DNA of 64,000 bases from SIG701 sp045544955 (GTDB taxonomy: Bacteria > Bacillota > Clostridia > Oscillospirales > CAG-272): positions 1 to 64,000 of the forward strand of contig JAZPZY010000065.1 of assembly GCA_045544955.1 (NCBI GenBank), read 5' to 3'. The position numbers and the translations under genes are program-made. The number at the start of each line of letters is the position of its first letter. The first letter of the stretch is position 1. A model generated the notes under the pieces. It ran no database searches. It was not told the origin of the DNA and saw only the letters and a list, made by a program, of their open reading frames with translations. Positions 32,667-42,196 of the stretch are shown in pieces.

Positions 32667-33730
32667 TCCGTTTTCTCTCTCCAATCTATGTCCGTTGTGT
32701 CTATGGCAAAATCCGCACCGGCACGGATGCCGAACGCTGCATCATACCGCATCTCCATAGGGATCCATTCGGTTTGGAAGCGGTGCAAAAGTGCCGGATT
32801 CCGTGCCGCCAATCGTGTGATTTGAATTTCGGGTGTGCAGTACGTATACGCCGTCACGTCGTATTTCCCGCGCAGGGCGGGGTGAAGCGAATATGATCCC
32901 TCCACCAAAAGCAGTTTACAGGCCGGTACGTACACCGTCTCCCCAAGCTCCATCCGGGAGCAGTCAAAGGCACGGTAGGAAAACGCCTGTCCCGTACCAA
33001 GATGGGGCAAGACCTCCTCAAAAAAACGTTCGTAATGGATATTGCCTCCCGGCTCGCTCAGCCGTGCCACCGAACGCAGAGATGGCGGCAGGAAGAAATC
33101 GTCCATGGCGATAATCGCCGCATCGTACAGTGCCGTCAAGAGCCGCGAGAGGGTGCTTTTGCCGCTGCCGCACATGCCGTCTATGGCAAGAACTGCATGC
33201 CCGTCACGGGCGATCTGCGCGTCCACAGCGAAAAGCAGGGACAAAAGCGGCACGTATTTTTTACTGATCACCCGATATGCCGGGGCGTACGCCCTGCGGT
33301 AGGTCTCCGTATGACGCACCATGGGGCATCCTTCCGCCCGATACGCACGCAGCGTCTCCTCCCACTCTGCCGGGGAGAAGGGCGTTTCTCCGGCTCGCAC
33401 CACGTGGGTGAACTGATCGAGCCACCGTTGGAACTGTGCGCCGCTCTCCCGCACGTCGGCGGCACTTCGAACGAACAGGCGTCCCACAGTGCTAAGTGAA
33501 GCTGCAGGGATTCCGGCAAGATACAGCCGCACCGTATCGCCGCCGAGATCTTCTATGCGCAGTGCATCCTGTGGCACTGTCGTTTGATACTCCTCGTGCA
33601 GATAGGCAATAGCACGCGCCGGATCAGCGATCATATGGCCGCCGCCGAAGGCGCGCTGGTACAGAAGTTTGATAACGTCCGTAGGCTGCATGGCAGGATA
33701 CAGAGAAAGATGGCTTTTTACGATATGCAT
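32663..33730 (-). CDS. Uridine-kinase-like P-loop protein with extra N-terminal domain
   Basis: 355 residues in two parts. The first about 170 are an unassigned helical domain (LYPAMQPTDVIKLLYQRAFGGGHMI...). The second is a uridine/panto-kinase-like P-loop domain: AIDGMCGSGKSTLSRLL (Walker A), IIAMDDFF (catalytic Asp pair), LLLVEGSYSLHPAL, and a lid with Arg residues. It probably phosphorylates a nucleoside or another small molecule. The start at 33730 leaves the N-terminus compact. A longer in-frame start exists but lacks a ribosome site. Coupled to DUF3842. Confidence 0.75.
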   Translation of the reverse strand: MHIVKSHLSLYPAMQPTDVIKLLYQRAFGGGHMIADPARAIAYLHEEYQTTVPQDALRIEDLGGDTVRLYLAGIPAASLSTVGRLFVRSAADVRESGAQFQRWLDQFTHVVRAGETPFSPAEWEETLRAYRAEGCPMVRHTETYRRAYAPAYRVISKKYVPLLSLLFAVDAQIARDGHAVLAIDGMCGSGKSTLSRLLTALYDAAIIAMDDFFLPPSLRSVARLSEPGGNIHYERFFEEVLPHLGTGQAFSYRAFDCSRMELGETVYVPACKLLLVEGSYSLHPALRGKYDVTAYTYCTPEIQITRLAARNPALLHRFQTEWIPMEMRYDAAFGIRAGADFAIDTTDIDWREKTE

Positions 33731-33767
33731 AAACACCTCGGCACAGGTTCGTTCATAATAGATACCA

Positions 33768-33799
33768 AGAAACGGCATGACCGAAATCATGCCGTTTCT
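33768..33799 (-). terminator. Hairpin after the SLH protein gene
   Basis: A 13-bp perfect stem AGAAACGGCATGA / TCATGCCGTTTCT, 17 bases past the SLH stop on the minus strand. The following bases are only mildly T-rich, so termination is likely but not certain. Confidence 0.6.
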
Positions 33800-33815
33800 G
33801 GCGTTTTTTAATAGA

Positions 33816-36800
33816 TCAGTACAGAGTAACCACGACGGGCGTATAAGAAGTCTGGCTTGACTTCTTTACCATGATCCACATGTACTTATAGGAGGAATTT
33901 ACCGTAATCGACTGGGGCATACCTGCCGTCACGGAGGTCAAAAGGTTTCCGTTCTGGGAATTGAGGTAGCCGCCAAGGAAGCTTGCTTCCGATGTGTACG
34001 CAGTGGTAGAGGTGGTAAAGAAATAGTACACGGAGCCGGAAACGCTGGGGTTAATAATTACTGATTTCGTACCGGACAGCGTGGTATTTACCGTAGGCGT
34101 ATTCATCAGACCGGTGTTGGCAGGAGCAGGGGTCGGGTTCACGGGCGTAGCTCCGGTTGTGATACCCTTGGTAGGAACGAAAATGATATCCGTCTTCGTC
34201 ACACCGTTATCGATCCAGACAGCCACATAATCGTAGGTAAGCAGCATCTGTGCGTAGTACGAATCGGAGGGCAGGAGATTCAGCGTCTTCGGTCCCACGG
34301 AAGTGATAAGCGAATTACCGCTGATCATCGACATCAGAGCAGTCAGACCGCCCTGCAGGCCGGGAAGCTCCGAATAGAAGTCCGATGCGTTGTTAGCCTC
34401 CGTAAAGCAGTAGTACAGCGTACCGGTCATGGTGGGATAGTAGCTCAGAACGCCGTTGGAGAACGTAGGCGTGCTGTAGAAGCCGGACGAGCTGACAGAG
34501 GGAGAACTGGTCCCGCTTGTGGAAAGGATAATGGGCGTACAGAAGGTGCTCTGGGTTCCTATCGTCTGCTGGAACATCAGCACGATATAGCTGTAGCCGT
34601 ATCCGGACAACGACTTCGAACCGGCACCGGCAGCGCTGACGGAGAAGATACCGCTTGCGCCGGAAGATGCTATATGAGCCGTAAAGAACGCTTCCGACGT
34701 AGTGGGAGCTGCCGACGTATTGGTGAAGTAATAATACACCTGACCGGCGGACAGTGCGTTATAAGTAAGGTTCGTATAAGCGCCTACCGTCTGGGCCGTG
34801 GGCAGGGAGGCAAAGCCGGAGGCAGTTGCATTCACCGTGCCGGACGAGGTACCGCTATTGGTAGTGGACAGCAGCACGGGCTGGTAATACAGGCCGTTGG
34901 AGTCCTCCAGCATGACTACCACGTATGCCGGATAGTACACAAGCGTTGAGAAGCTCTTCTTAGCTACCAGGTTGGCAATTACGCTTACCGTTCCGCCGTA
35001 ATCGCTGTTATGTTCTTTCTCAATCGTTGCCAGTCTCACCAGTTCTTCGGGCGTAGGAATCTCCGGCTCATTGATGAAGTAATACCAAACCCGACCCGTT
35101 GCAGACGGAGTCATGGTGAGAGAATACATCTTCTGCTCTTTCGTATATACCGGGTTTCTGACAAATCCGGTAGTGGTTGCCACAGCCGCATCCTTCGTTG
35201 CACCGGTAAGCGGAATAACGATCGGTTTCAGGGAGGAGCCGACGGACTCAATCATCAGAACGAGATACGGGAACTGACGTCCAACCTCGTTGCTGATAGG
35301 CGTAGCGATCAGCTGTTTACCAACGGTAATATTCGCTACACCGCCGTTGGGAACGGACAGCTGCTTGGAAGTAGCACCCTCGTAGTTCACCTTAAAGATA
35401 TTTGCATTGGCAGGTGCTCTCTCGTTGTCCGTCAGGTAGTAATACACACGACCAACGTAGGAGGCCTGCATATTGATGGAGAAGAAGCCGGAATTCACTT
35501 CCGTGACAGGCATTGACGCAAAGCCGGAACCGTTCAGCGTCGTCGAAGCGGTATCCGGAAGCGTAACCACTACCGGCTGATAAGCCGTGCCGCTGTTGGC
35601 CTTGAGGCGAACAACCAGATACGGCAGTGACTTGGCAGGAACCTGATGCGTAAGCGGCTGATGGTAAGCCACTCCGTTAGATACGGAGACGGAACCGGCC
35701 AGGACTTCGTTCATATCCCCGTATGCAGACTCAAACTGTTCTGCGGTGGGTACTGTGGATGTGTTGGTGTAGTAATACTCAACCGTGCCGCTTGCGCCGG
35801 GGGTAAGACCGAGCATGATCTGACCGGTGGCAGCAGCGTCACTGTACGGAGCCGCGATAAATCCACTGCCCACGAGCACGGCGCCTGCGCCGTCCTTGGC
35901 GAAGACAACGGGCTGATACTGATTGCCGGAGGTATCCGTCATCAGTACGGCAATGTACTTGTAGTCGGCAACCAGGTTCGTGAGGAACGTATTCTCGATC
36001 ACCACGCGGCCGGCAGCAGCCTCAAACATGCCCTTGCGAAGCGTGGAGGTCTGGTTATAAACGGAAGTAAATCCGGTGGCAGTGGGAGCCGTTTCCGTAT
36101 TGGTGTAGTAGTAGTACAGCGTACCGTTTACAACCGGCTTGAAGGACATCTGCTCGTAGGTACCGGTAGTGGTTACGGAAGGAACGCCCTCCAGACCGCT
36201 GGATGCCTTATTGGCAAGCACGATCGGCTGATACTTCGTTCCCTGTGCATTCTGTATCATGACTACCACGTACGCATAATTGGATACGTTGACAGTATCG
36301 CTGATCTTCTGCTCAATGCTGGCACCGGCAGTCACGGCGAGATACGATTTCACGGGAGCTGCTGTATAATAGTCGGTATACGTGGTAGGAAGCGGTGCCG
36401 CAGCCGTATTGGTGAAGTAGTAATACAGCGTGCCGCCTACACTGGGTTTTGCGGACAGATAGCAGGCAGCAGAGGATGCGTACGTAGAAGGAACCGCAGA
36501 GAATCCGGTTGCCGTCATATCGGCACTGGAACCGCTGTAAGAGGTGTTATTGAACTTTGCCGTAATACCGCTCTGTACGGTATATTTGGAAGGCATCGGA
36601 TCCGAAGTAAAGCCGGTTGCCTTTACCGTTGCGTTGCCGAGAGTACCGGCACCGGTAACGGTAGAGTTTTTCGCCGTGCTTTCCACGTTCAGATTCTTCA
36701 GGGAAGTATTGGTAACCGTAGCAACACCAACGGGCGTCTTAGCCGTCAGGGTATCTACGCTCGTACCGCTGGTCAGAGAAACGGAAGCGGTATATCCGGT

Positions 36801-37649
36801 AACGGAAGAATCCACCACGATCTCATCCACAGCACTGCCGGAGATGATCAGCGTAGAAGTACCGCGCAGAATGATCTTCTCCACGTCACATCCGCTCAGC
36901 GTGACCGTACCGCCGGATGCGCCTTCGGTGATCAGCAGTTCACCTTTGATATTCGCACCGGTGACCGTAACACCGGAGCTGGCGATAACGGCGTTCTCGC
37001 CGTGAGCGGCGGCTTCCGTGCCGGCCATGCTCGTCTTATAGATCGTACCGGCGGCACGGTACAGAATAGCGGCCGCCTCGCAGCGCTTCAGAATACGGTC
37101 CGGGCTGAAATTGCCGGTTTCGGCGTCACCGCCGAAAAGGCCGGCGTGGGTAGCCTGCAGGACGTAGTCCCGATAGTTTGCGTTAATGGTATTGTAGTCC
37201 GGATAGGTAGTAACAGCCACCTTCTCTTCCAGGCCCAGATAGCGGGCAAGAAGGGCAGCCGCCTCCTGACGGGTCAGCTGGCCGTTAGGATCCAGATAAG
37301 AACCGTAGTTCAAAAGGAATCCCTGTGCGGCGGCTTTGGCAATATAAGGATAGTGCCAGTCAGTCGCAGCCACATCTGCGTAGCTGATGCTGGTAGATGC
37401 AGTAAGACCGAATGTCTCCACCATCATCTTGATGAACTGGGAACGGGTAACAGACCATTCGGGATGGAAGGAGTTGTCCTCAGCGTAACCGTTGAGAACT
37501 CCTTTGGCAACCAGATAGTCGATCTCTTTTTTTGCCCACGCCGCATGACTGGGCCAGTTGGCTTCATCACTGAACGCAGCGAAAGCCATCATGGGCAGAC
37601 AAGAAAAGGCGAGCATAAGGGAAAGCAGAAGGGCTATTGCTCTTTTCAT
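33816..37649 (-). CDS. Large SLH-domain surface protein with eight tandem repeats
   Basis: 1277 residues. A signal peptide (KRAIALLLSLMLAFSCLPMMAFA) leads into three SLH modules (about 25-195: WAKKEIDYLVAKGVLNG, WHYPYIAKAAAQGFLL, YRDYVLQATHAGLFGG) that bind wall polymer. Next is a beta-helix-like stretch rich in Val/Thr/Ser (about 215-360). The rest is eight units of about 90-115 residues. Each opens with GxxYYYFTNT-like sequence and closes with YVVVMxxxxxGxxYQPVVxx. It is exported and wall-bound, and the repeats probably form a rod or binding array. The start at 37649 has GGAG upstream, and the signal then begins the protein. Confidence 0.9.
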   Translation of the reverse strand: MKRAIALLLSLMLAFSCLPMMAFAAFSDEANWPSHAAWAKKEIDYLVAKGVLNGYAEDNSFHPEWSVTRSQFIKMMVETFGLTASTSISYADVAATDWHYPYIAKAAAQGFLLNYGSYLDPNGQLTRQEAAALLARYLGLEEKVAVTTYPDYNTINANYRDYVLQATHAGLFGGDAETGNFSPDRILKRCEAAAILYRAAGTIYKTSMAGTEAAAHGENAVIASSGVTVTGANIKGELLITEGASGGTVTLSGCDVEKIILRGTSTLIISGSAVDEIVVDSSVTGYTASVSLTSGTSVDTLTAKTPVGVATVTNTSLKNLNVESTAKNSTVTGAGTLGNATVKATGFTSDPMPSKYTVQSGITAKFNNTSYSGSSADMTATGFSAVPSTYASSAACYLSAKPSVGGTLYYYFTNTAAAPLPTTYTDYYTAAPVKSYLAVTAGASIEQKISDTVNVSNYAYVVVMIQNAQGTKYQPIVLANKASSGLEGVPSVTTTGTYEQMSFKPVVNGTLYYYYTNTETAPTATGFTSVYNQTSTLRKGMFEAAAGRVVIENTFLTNLVADYKYIAVLMTDTSGNQYQPVVFAKDGAGAVLVGSGFIAAPYSDAAATGQIMLGLTPGASGTVEYYYTNTSTVPTAEQFESAYGDMNEVLAGSVSVSNGVAYHQPLTHQVPAKSLPYLVVRLKANSGTAYQPVVVTLPDTASTTLNGSGFASMPVTEVNSGFFSINMQASYVGRVYYYLTDNERAPANANIFKVNYEGATSKQLSVPNGGVANITVGKQLIATPISNEVGRQFPYLVLMIESVGSSLKPIVIPLTGATKDAAVATTTGFVRNPVYTKEQKMYSLTMTPSATGRVWYYFINEPEIPTPEELVRLATIEKEHNSDYGGTVSVIANLVAKKSFSTLVYYPAYVVVMLEDSNGLYYQPVLLSTTNSGTSSGTVNATASGFASLPTAQTVGAYTNLTYNALSAGQVYYYFTNTSAAPTTSEAFFTAHIASSGASGIFSVSAAGAGSKSLSGYGYSYIVLMFQQTIGTQSTFCTPIILSTSGTSSPSVSSSGFYSTPTFSNGVLSYYPTMTGTLYYCFTEANNASDFYSELPGLQGGLTALMSMISGNSLITSVGPKTLNLLPSDSYYAQMLLTYDYVAVWIDNGVTKTDIIFVPTKGITTGATPVNPTPAPANTGLMNTPTVNTTLSGTKSVIINPSVSGSVYYFFTTSTTAYTSEASFLGGYLNSQNGNLLTSVTAGMPQSITVNSSYKYMWIMVKKSSQTSYTPVVVTLY

Positions 37650-37736
37650 CTCTTTTATTCTCCGTTTCAATAAAAATCTGTTTCGTGCACCGCACGCGCC
37701 GTCGGTTTTTAGACACGCGCGGAATATCCTCCTTAT

Positions 37737-37764
37737 AGTATACCGCATTTGTAAAATATGTCAA
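37737..37764 (-). promoter_or_regulatory. Promoter of the SLH protein gene
   Basis: TTGACA (37759-37764), 16 bases and TATACT (37737-37742) on the minus strand, about 90 bases before the start codon. Confidence 0.7.
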
Positions 37765-37839
37765 CGGTAAATGAGGATTTTTTTGTTACTTTTTTCTTAA
37801 AAATGCCGATTTGTGCAAAATGTTTACAAATTTAGCCGA

Positions 37840-38400
37840 TTATTGGCCGCTATACTGTGCTATGTATGACGCAATGTTTTTCATATCCCGATACATATCT
37901 TCTTTCTTCGCCGGATCACGGAGAAGGGCTGCGGGATGATATACCGCCGTCATGGTATATCCGTTTTTCTGTACGAACGTACCGTGCTCTTTTGTAATGC
38001 GATAATCCGGCTTTATCAGCCGCATGGCGGAAATACGTCCGAGACAAACGATGATCTTCGGCTGGATCAGCCGCACTTGCTCTCTGAGATATTCGATACA
38101 CGCATCCTGTTCCTCAGGCAAAGGATCCCGGTTATCGGGCGGGCGGCATTTCAGAATATTGGCAATATAAACCTGGCTACGCTCGATTCCCACCGCTTCC
38201 AGATACTTATCCAGCAATTTTCCTGCCGCACCTACGAAGGGAATACCGGATTCATCCTCTTTGGCGCCGGGGGCTTCTCCCACAAACATGAGATCCGCCG
38301 TGGGCGAGCCGGTACCGAACACACAATTCTTCCGGGAAGCCGAAAGGGAGCAGCGGGTACAAGCCTCGCATTTCTGCCGGAGCTCGTCAAGGCTCTGCAT
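37840..38400 (-). CDS. Family 4-type uracil-DNA glycosylase
   Basis: 186 residues. The Fe-S cluster Cys residues appear in CEACTRC near the N-terminus, ILKCRPP (about 85) and DACIEY (about 100). The active-site motif GEAPGAKEDESG and the C-terminal VYHPAALLR loop are those of family 4/5 uracil-DNA glycosylases. It removes uracil from DNA to start base-excision repair. It stands alone between the SLH gene and the XRE/TM2 pair. Confidence 0.93.
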   Translation of the reverse strand: MQSLDELRQKCEACTRCSLSASRKNCVFGTGSPTADLMFVGEAPGAKEDESGIPFVGAAGKLLDKYLEAVGIERSQVYIANILKCRPPDNRDPLPEEQDACIEYLREQVRLIQPKIIVCLGRISAMRLIKPDYRITKEHGTFVQKNGYTMTAVYHPAALLRDPAKKEDMYRDMKNIASYIAQYSGQ

Positions 38401-38536
38401 AGATTCACCTCATTTCCATTGGCTGTTCTGCACTTTATCTATATTATACTATATTTCGGCAGAAAAGGAAAGAGCAGATTGCAAATTTCCAAAAGCAAAT
38501 TGTGGGCATAAAAGCAGTGTTTGGTATGGAAGGCAG

Positions 38537-38791
38537 TTACTGTTTTTCCTGCTGTTTTTCAAGTTCACATTCCAAATACAGGATCACCGTACTCATTTTG
38601 ATATTAAGAGCCGTACATATACGGTAAAACGTTTCCAAGGTAGGCTTCCGTTCTCCTCGCTCAATTGCACTTAAATGACTGCGTCCAATATCGGCAAGAC
38701 CACTCAAAACTTCTTGGGATAATCCACTTTTCTGTCGGAAATAGGCCAAAGTCTTCCCTACCGTTGCTGCATCCAATGTCGGAATATACAT
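38537..38791 (-). CDS. Small XRE-family regulator
   Basis: 84 residues, little more than a helix-turn-helix: VGKTLAYFRQKSGLSQEVLSGLADIGRSHLSAIERGERKPTLETF, then a short helix. The ATG at 38791 has AGAGGTG six bases upstream. It is divergent from the TM2-domain gene, with two AACA...TGTT dyads over the shared promoter, so it is the likely repressor of that promoter and of itself. Confidence 0.87.
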   Translation of the reverse strand: MYIPTLDAATVGKTLAYFRQKSGLSQEVLSGLADIGRSHLSAIERGERKPTLETFYRICTALNIKMSTVILYLECELEKQQEKQ

Positions 38792-38838
38792 ATCTCTCAC
38801 CTCTATGTATATTCTATTCCTATATCAAGCAATCATCG

Positions 38839-38877
38839 AACACATATGTTGACAAATGAACACTTATGTGTTAAAAT
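38839..38877 (+). promoter_or_regulatory. TM2-gene promoter overlapped by two dyads
   Basis: TTGACA (38849-38854), 17 bases and TAAAAT (38872-38877). Two related inverted repeats, AACACATATGTT (38839-38850) and AACACTTATGTGTT (38859-38872), cover the -35 edge and the spacer up to the -10. They look like operators, most simply for the XRE protein encoded on the other side. Confidence 0.65.
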
Positions 38878-38906
38878 AGTATTAACTCAAATAAAGGAGA
38901 TTTTTT

Positions 38907-39317
38907 ATGGAACCACAAACAACGCAAACAGCACACGCAGAAACTGAAAACACAAAAACAAAATTCTGCAAACATTGTGGCGCAAAAATTGCTGCGGATG
39001 CGGTAATTTGCACGGTGTGCGGGCGGCAAGTAGAAGAAATTAAATCCTCCGCCGAGCAACCGTCTATCGTCATCAACAATTCCAACAGCAACATAAACTC
39101 CAACACTGCTTCTATTGGGGTACACGGCGGACGCGCAAAAAACAAATGGGTTGCTTTACTGCTATGCCTATTTCTCGGCTGCTTAGGCGCACATAAATTC
39201 TATGAAGGACGTGTTGGCGCAGGCATTCTGTATTTGCTCACAGGCGGTTTGTTCTTAATTGGTGTTGCAATTGATTTCATTGCATTGCTTTTCAAACCGA
39301 ATCCATACTTCGTCTGA
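38907..39317 (+). CDS. Zinc-ribbon TM2-domain membrane protein
   Basis: 136 residues. A zinc ribbon (FCKHCGAKIAADAVICTVCGR) is joined by an Asn/Ser-rich linker (INNSNSNINSN) to a TM2 domain with two helices (WVALLLCLFLGCLGAHKFYEGR..., GILYLLTGGLFLIGVAIDFIALL). The GxxGxHxFY turn is typical of TM2. Function unknown. Such proteins are common near host-interaction or stress loci. AAAGGAG precedes the ATG. More AT-rich than flanking genes, as is its divergent XRE partner, so the pair may have been acquired together. Confidence 0.85.
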   Translation: MEPQTTQTAHAETENTKTKFCKHCGAKIAADAVICTVCGRQVEEIKSSAEQPSIVINNSNSNINSNTASIGVHGGRAKNKWVALLLCLFLGCLGAHKFYEGRVGAGILYLLTGGLFLIGVAIDFIALLFKPNPYFV

Positions 39318-39339
39318 TTGCCCATTTTTCATTGGTTCT

Positions 39340-39372
39340 AAAAAGCCATCGGTACAAAACCGGTGGCTTTTT
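39340..39372. terminator. Bidirectional terminator between TM2 gene and gatB
   Basis: AAAAGCCATCGGT / ACCGGTGGCTTTT stem with a short loop and A/T tracts on both sides. It lies between convergent genes. Confidence 0.85.
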
Positions 39373-39375
39373 CTA

Positions 39376-40791
39376 TTACATTCCCTCAATCTGCCGATCG
39401 ATCTCCCGAAGCACAGCGGCGGCATCGGCGCGGCCGCGGCTTTCCTTCATAACCGCACCCACCAGCACCTGCTTTGCCTTTTCCTTACCGGCACGGATCT
39501 GCGATACAACGGATTCGTTTTTCTCCATGGCATTCCGCACGAAGGATGCAATCACGGAAGGATCGATAATTGCCAGCATATTCTCCCGCTGGGCAACGGC
39601 GGAAGGCTCCTCACCGTTTTCGCAGAGAGCACAAAGCCTCCGCGCCGAAGCGGCGCTGATCTTCTTTTCACCCAGAAGATCGGCGATCTGCCCGAGGGAG
39701 TGCGCCGGCAGGGTAGGCTGTTCCGCGCAGCGGGGCAAAATCTCTCCAATAAGCAGATTGGCGGCGGCGGCAGGATACGCCGCCGTCCCCAATACTTCCC
39801 CAAAATACGAGGCAATGACGGGCGATTCCGTCAGCTGAAAGGCCGCATCCGCCGAAAGGCCGGCCGCGATAAAGCGGGCACGCATCTCTGCCGGCATAGG
39901 CGGCAGAGATCGGCGGATCGCCTCGATCTCTTCGTCTGCCAGCACAATTTCCGGCAGATCCGGCTCTCTGAGATAGCGGTAATCTGCGGCGCTTTCCTTT
40001 TCCCGCATGAGAACGGTAGTACCGCTTGCCTCGTCATACCGGCGCGTCTGAGGCGTTACCCGGTCTCCCGCCGCAAGGATCGCGCACTGCCGGGCAAATT
40101 CGTATTCGATGGCTTTGCCGACAAACGCGATGGAGTTTACGTTTTTGATCTCCGTCCGCGTACCGAACGACGTATCACCAACCCGGCGGACGGACAGATT
40201 TACGTCGCACCGCATGGAGCCCTCGTTCATTTTGCAGTCGGAAATCCCGGCAAACACCAGCCGTTCCCTAAGGGCACGCAGATAGGCTTTTGCCTCCTCT
40301 GCCGAACGGATATCCGGCTCGGATACGATCTCAATGAGCGGCACGCCGCACCGGTTGTAATCGATCTTCGTACCGTTTTCCCCGTGGATCAGTTTTCCCG
40401 CGTCTTCTTCCAGATGGATCCGGTTAATACGGATCTGCCTGTCTCCGTCCTCCGTCACCGCGTCGATCCGACCGTCCCGGCACAGGGGCGTATCGTACTG
40501 GGTGATCTGATATCCTTTGGGCAGATCGGGATAAAAGTAGTTTTTTCTGTCAAAATGAGACTTTGGGGAAATGCGGCAATCCGTTACCAGACCGGCGGCG
40601 ATGGCAAGGCGCACGGCTTGTTCGTTCAGCACCGGCAACGTGCCGGGATGTCCCATACAAACGGGACAGATCTGCGTATTGGGTAGGGCGCCGTACGCGC
40701 CGCGGCAAGCGCAGAAGATCTTGCTCTCCGTCCGCAGCTCTGCGTGCACCTCCAGCCCTACGATCATTTCAAATTTCTGCACGTCAGTCAT
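39376..40791 (-). CDS. gatB: Asp/Glu-tRNA amidotransferase subunit B
   Basis: 471 residues, standard GatB. It opens EMIVGLEVHAELRTESKIFC and has the cradle motifs (YNRCGVPLIEIVSEPDIRS, MRCDVNLSVR) followed by the helical and YqeY-like tail domain (ADLLGEKKISAASARRL). GatB phosphorylates mischarged Glu-tRNA-Gln or Asp-tRNA-Asn using ATP, then accepts ammonia from GatA. The start overlaps the gatA end by eight bases. Last gene of nfo-gatC-gatA-gatB. Confidence 0.97.
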   Translation of the reverse strand: MTDVQKFEMIVGLEVHAELRTESKIFCACRGAYGALPNTQICPVCMGHPGTLPVLNEQAVRLAIAAGLVTDCRISPKSHFDRKNYFYPDLPKGYQITQYDTPLCRDGRIDAVTEDGDRQIRINRIHLEEDAGKLIHGENGTKIDYNRCGVPLIEIVSEPDIRSAEEAKAYLRALRERLVFAGISDCKMNEGSMRCDVNLSVRRVGDTSFGTRTEIKNVNSIAFVGKAIEYEFARQCAILAAGDRVTPQTRRYDEASGTTVLMREKESAADYRYLREPDLPEIVLADEEIEAIRRSLPPMPAEMRARFIAAGLSADAAFQLTESPVIASYFGEVLGTAAYPAAAANLLIGEILPRCAEQPTLPAHSLGQIADLLGEKKISAASARRLCALCENGEEPSAVAQRENMLAIIDPSVIASFVRNAMEKNESVVSQIRAGKEKAKQVLVGAVMKESRGRADAAAVLREIDRQIEGM

Positions 40792-42196
40792 GGATCATCG
40801 CCTCCTCCAGCACCGATGCGGCAGCAAACAAAAGATCCTCCCGCATAGCCGGTGCGATGATCTGCATCCCCACGGGCAATCCGGATGCCTGCCCGAAGGG
40901 CACGCTGATGGCAGGCACGCCGGTGAGAGAGGCCAGCGTACAGAAGGAATCCACCTGTCGGTACGGAAGCGCATTTCCGTCTTTTTCTCCCAAAGGGTAC
41001 GCCGTGTCCGGCGTGGTTGGCAGAAGGATCACGTCCACCTTTTGAAACAGCACCTTCAGCACCCGGCGCATCTGCTCCCGTAAAGCGCAGGCACGCTCGT
41101 AGTAATCCTTCCGTCCCTCCAGGGAAAGAGCGTACGTGCCGGACAGAAGCCGGCGCTTTACCTCGTCCCCCAGCCGTTCCCTTGCCAGGCGCATTTCCTC
41201 TTTGTACGACGCACCATCCCCGGCACGACCGTAACGGATCCCGTCGTAGCGAGCCAGATTGGAGGACGCCTCCGCAGCAGAAATCAGATAATAAACGTGA
41301 TACGCATCCGCAAGAGACGGCAGAGAGATCTCCGTGAGCATCCCGCCCGCATCGGATACGGCAGCGGCGGCTTTTTCATAATACGCCGCCACGGCCGGCG
41401 AAACGCCGGAAAGCGCCGCAGGGATCCCCACACGCAAACCGGCAGTGCCCTGCTTTATCGCTCCCCCAAAATCCGCAAGAGAATCTTCCCGGGGGAGACT
41501 CGTCATATCACCCCCATCCAGTGCGGCAGCAGCATCCAGCACGATAGCCGCATCCCGTACCGTTTTTGTGATTACGCCCACCGTATCGAGCGACGATGCA
41601 AAGGCGATAAGACCCCGTCGGGAAATTCGGCCGTACGTAGGCTTCAGTCCTACCACGCCGCAAAAAGCGGCCGGCACGCGGACGCTTCCGCCGGTATCCG
41701 ATCCCAGCGCAAACATAGCCTGTCCGTCCGCCACCGCCGCCGCACTGCCGGCAGAACTGCCGCCGGCCACGCGCGATAGATCATGGGGATTCTTTACCGC
41801 ACCGAAAGCGGACGTTTCGCCGCCGGCACCCATGGCAAATTCGTCCAAATTGGATTTTCCCATAAGAAGCGCGCCCACTGCCTCCAGTCGTTCCCAAACG
41901 AACGCGGAATAGGAAGGAACGTATCCTTCCAGTATGCGTGACGCCGCCGTAGCCGGGATCCCTGCAACGGAAAGATTATCCTTCACTGCACAGGGAATAC
42001 CGCAAAGCATGGGTGCATCTCCCCTGCGGATCCGCGCATCCGCCCGTTTTGCGCCCTCAAGCGCTACCTCTTCCGTAACGGTAATGAATGCGTTCGTCTC
42101 CTCCGCCCTTTCCCGGATCCGCGAAAGCATGGCTCGGGCAAGTTCAGCAGCCGTGATCTCGCCCCGGCGGAGGCTTTCAGCCGTTTTCGTTATCAT
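40784..42196 (-). CDS. gatA: Asp/Glu-tRNA amidotransferase subunit A
   Basis: 470 residues of the amidase-signature family. The catalytic Lys lies in PCAVKDNLS and the two Ser in GGSSAGSAAAVADGQ, with GSDTGGSVRVPA for the nucleophile. GatA releases ammonia from glutamine and channels it to GatB. Its start overlaps the gatC stop (ATGA). Confidence 0.97.
   Translation of the reverse strand: MITKTAESLRRGEITAAELARAMLSRIRERAEETNAFITVTEEVALEGAKRADARIRRGDAPMLCGIPCAVKDNLSVAGIPATAASRILEGYVPSYSAFVWERLEAVGALLMGKSNLDEFAMGAGGETSAFGAVKNPHDLSRVAGGSSAGSAAAVADGQAMFALGSDTGGSVRVPAAFCGVVGLKPTYGRISRRGLIAFASSLDTVGVITKTVRDAAIVLDAAAALDGGDMTSLPREDSLADFGGAIKQGTAGLRVGIPAALSGVSPAVAAYYEKAAAAVSDAGGMLTEISLPSLADAYHVYYLISAAEASSNLARYDGIRYGRAGDGASYKEEMRLARERLGDEVKRRLLSGTYALSLEGRKDYYERACALREQMRRVLKVLFQKVDVILLPTTPDTAYPLGEKDGNALPYRQVDSFCTLASLTGVPAISVPFGQASGLPVGMQIIAPAMREDLLFAAASVLEEAMIHD

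Noticed and set aside
35646..37673. 675-codon plus-strand frame opposite the SLH protein gene
   Set aside because: Mirrors the repeat structure of the SLH gene, has no signal or known domain, and the minus-strand frame has a signal peptide and SLH modules.
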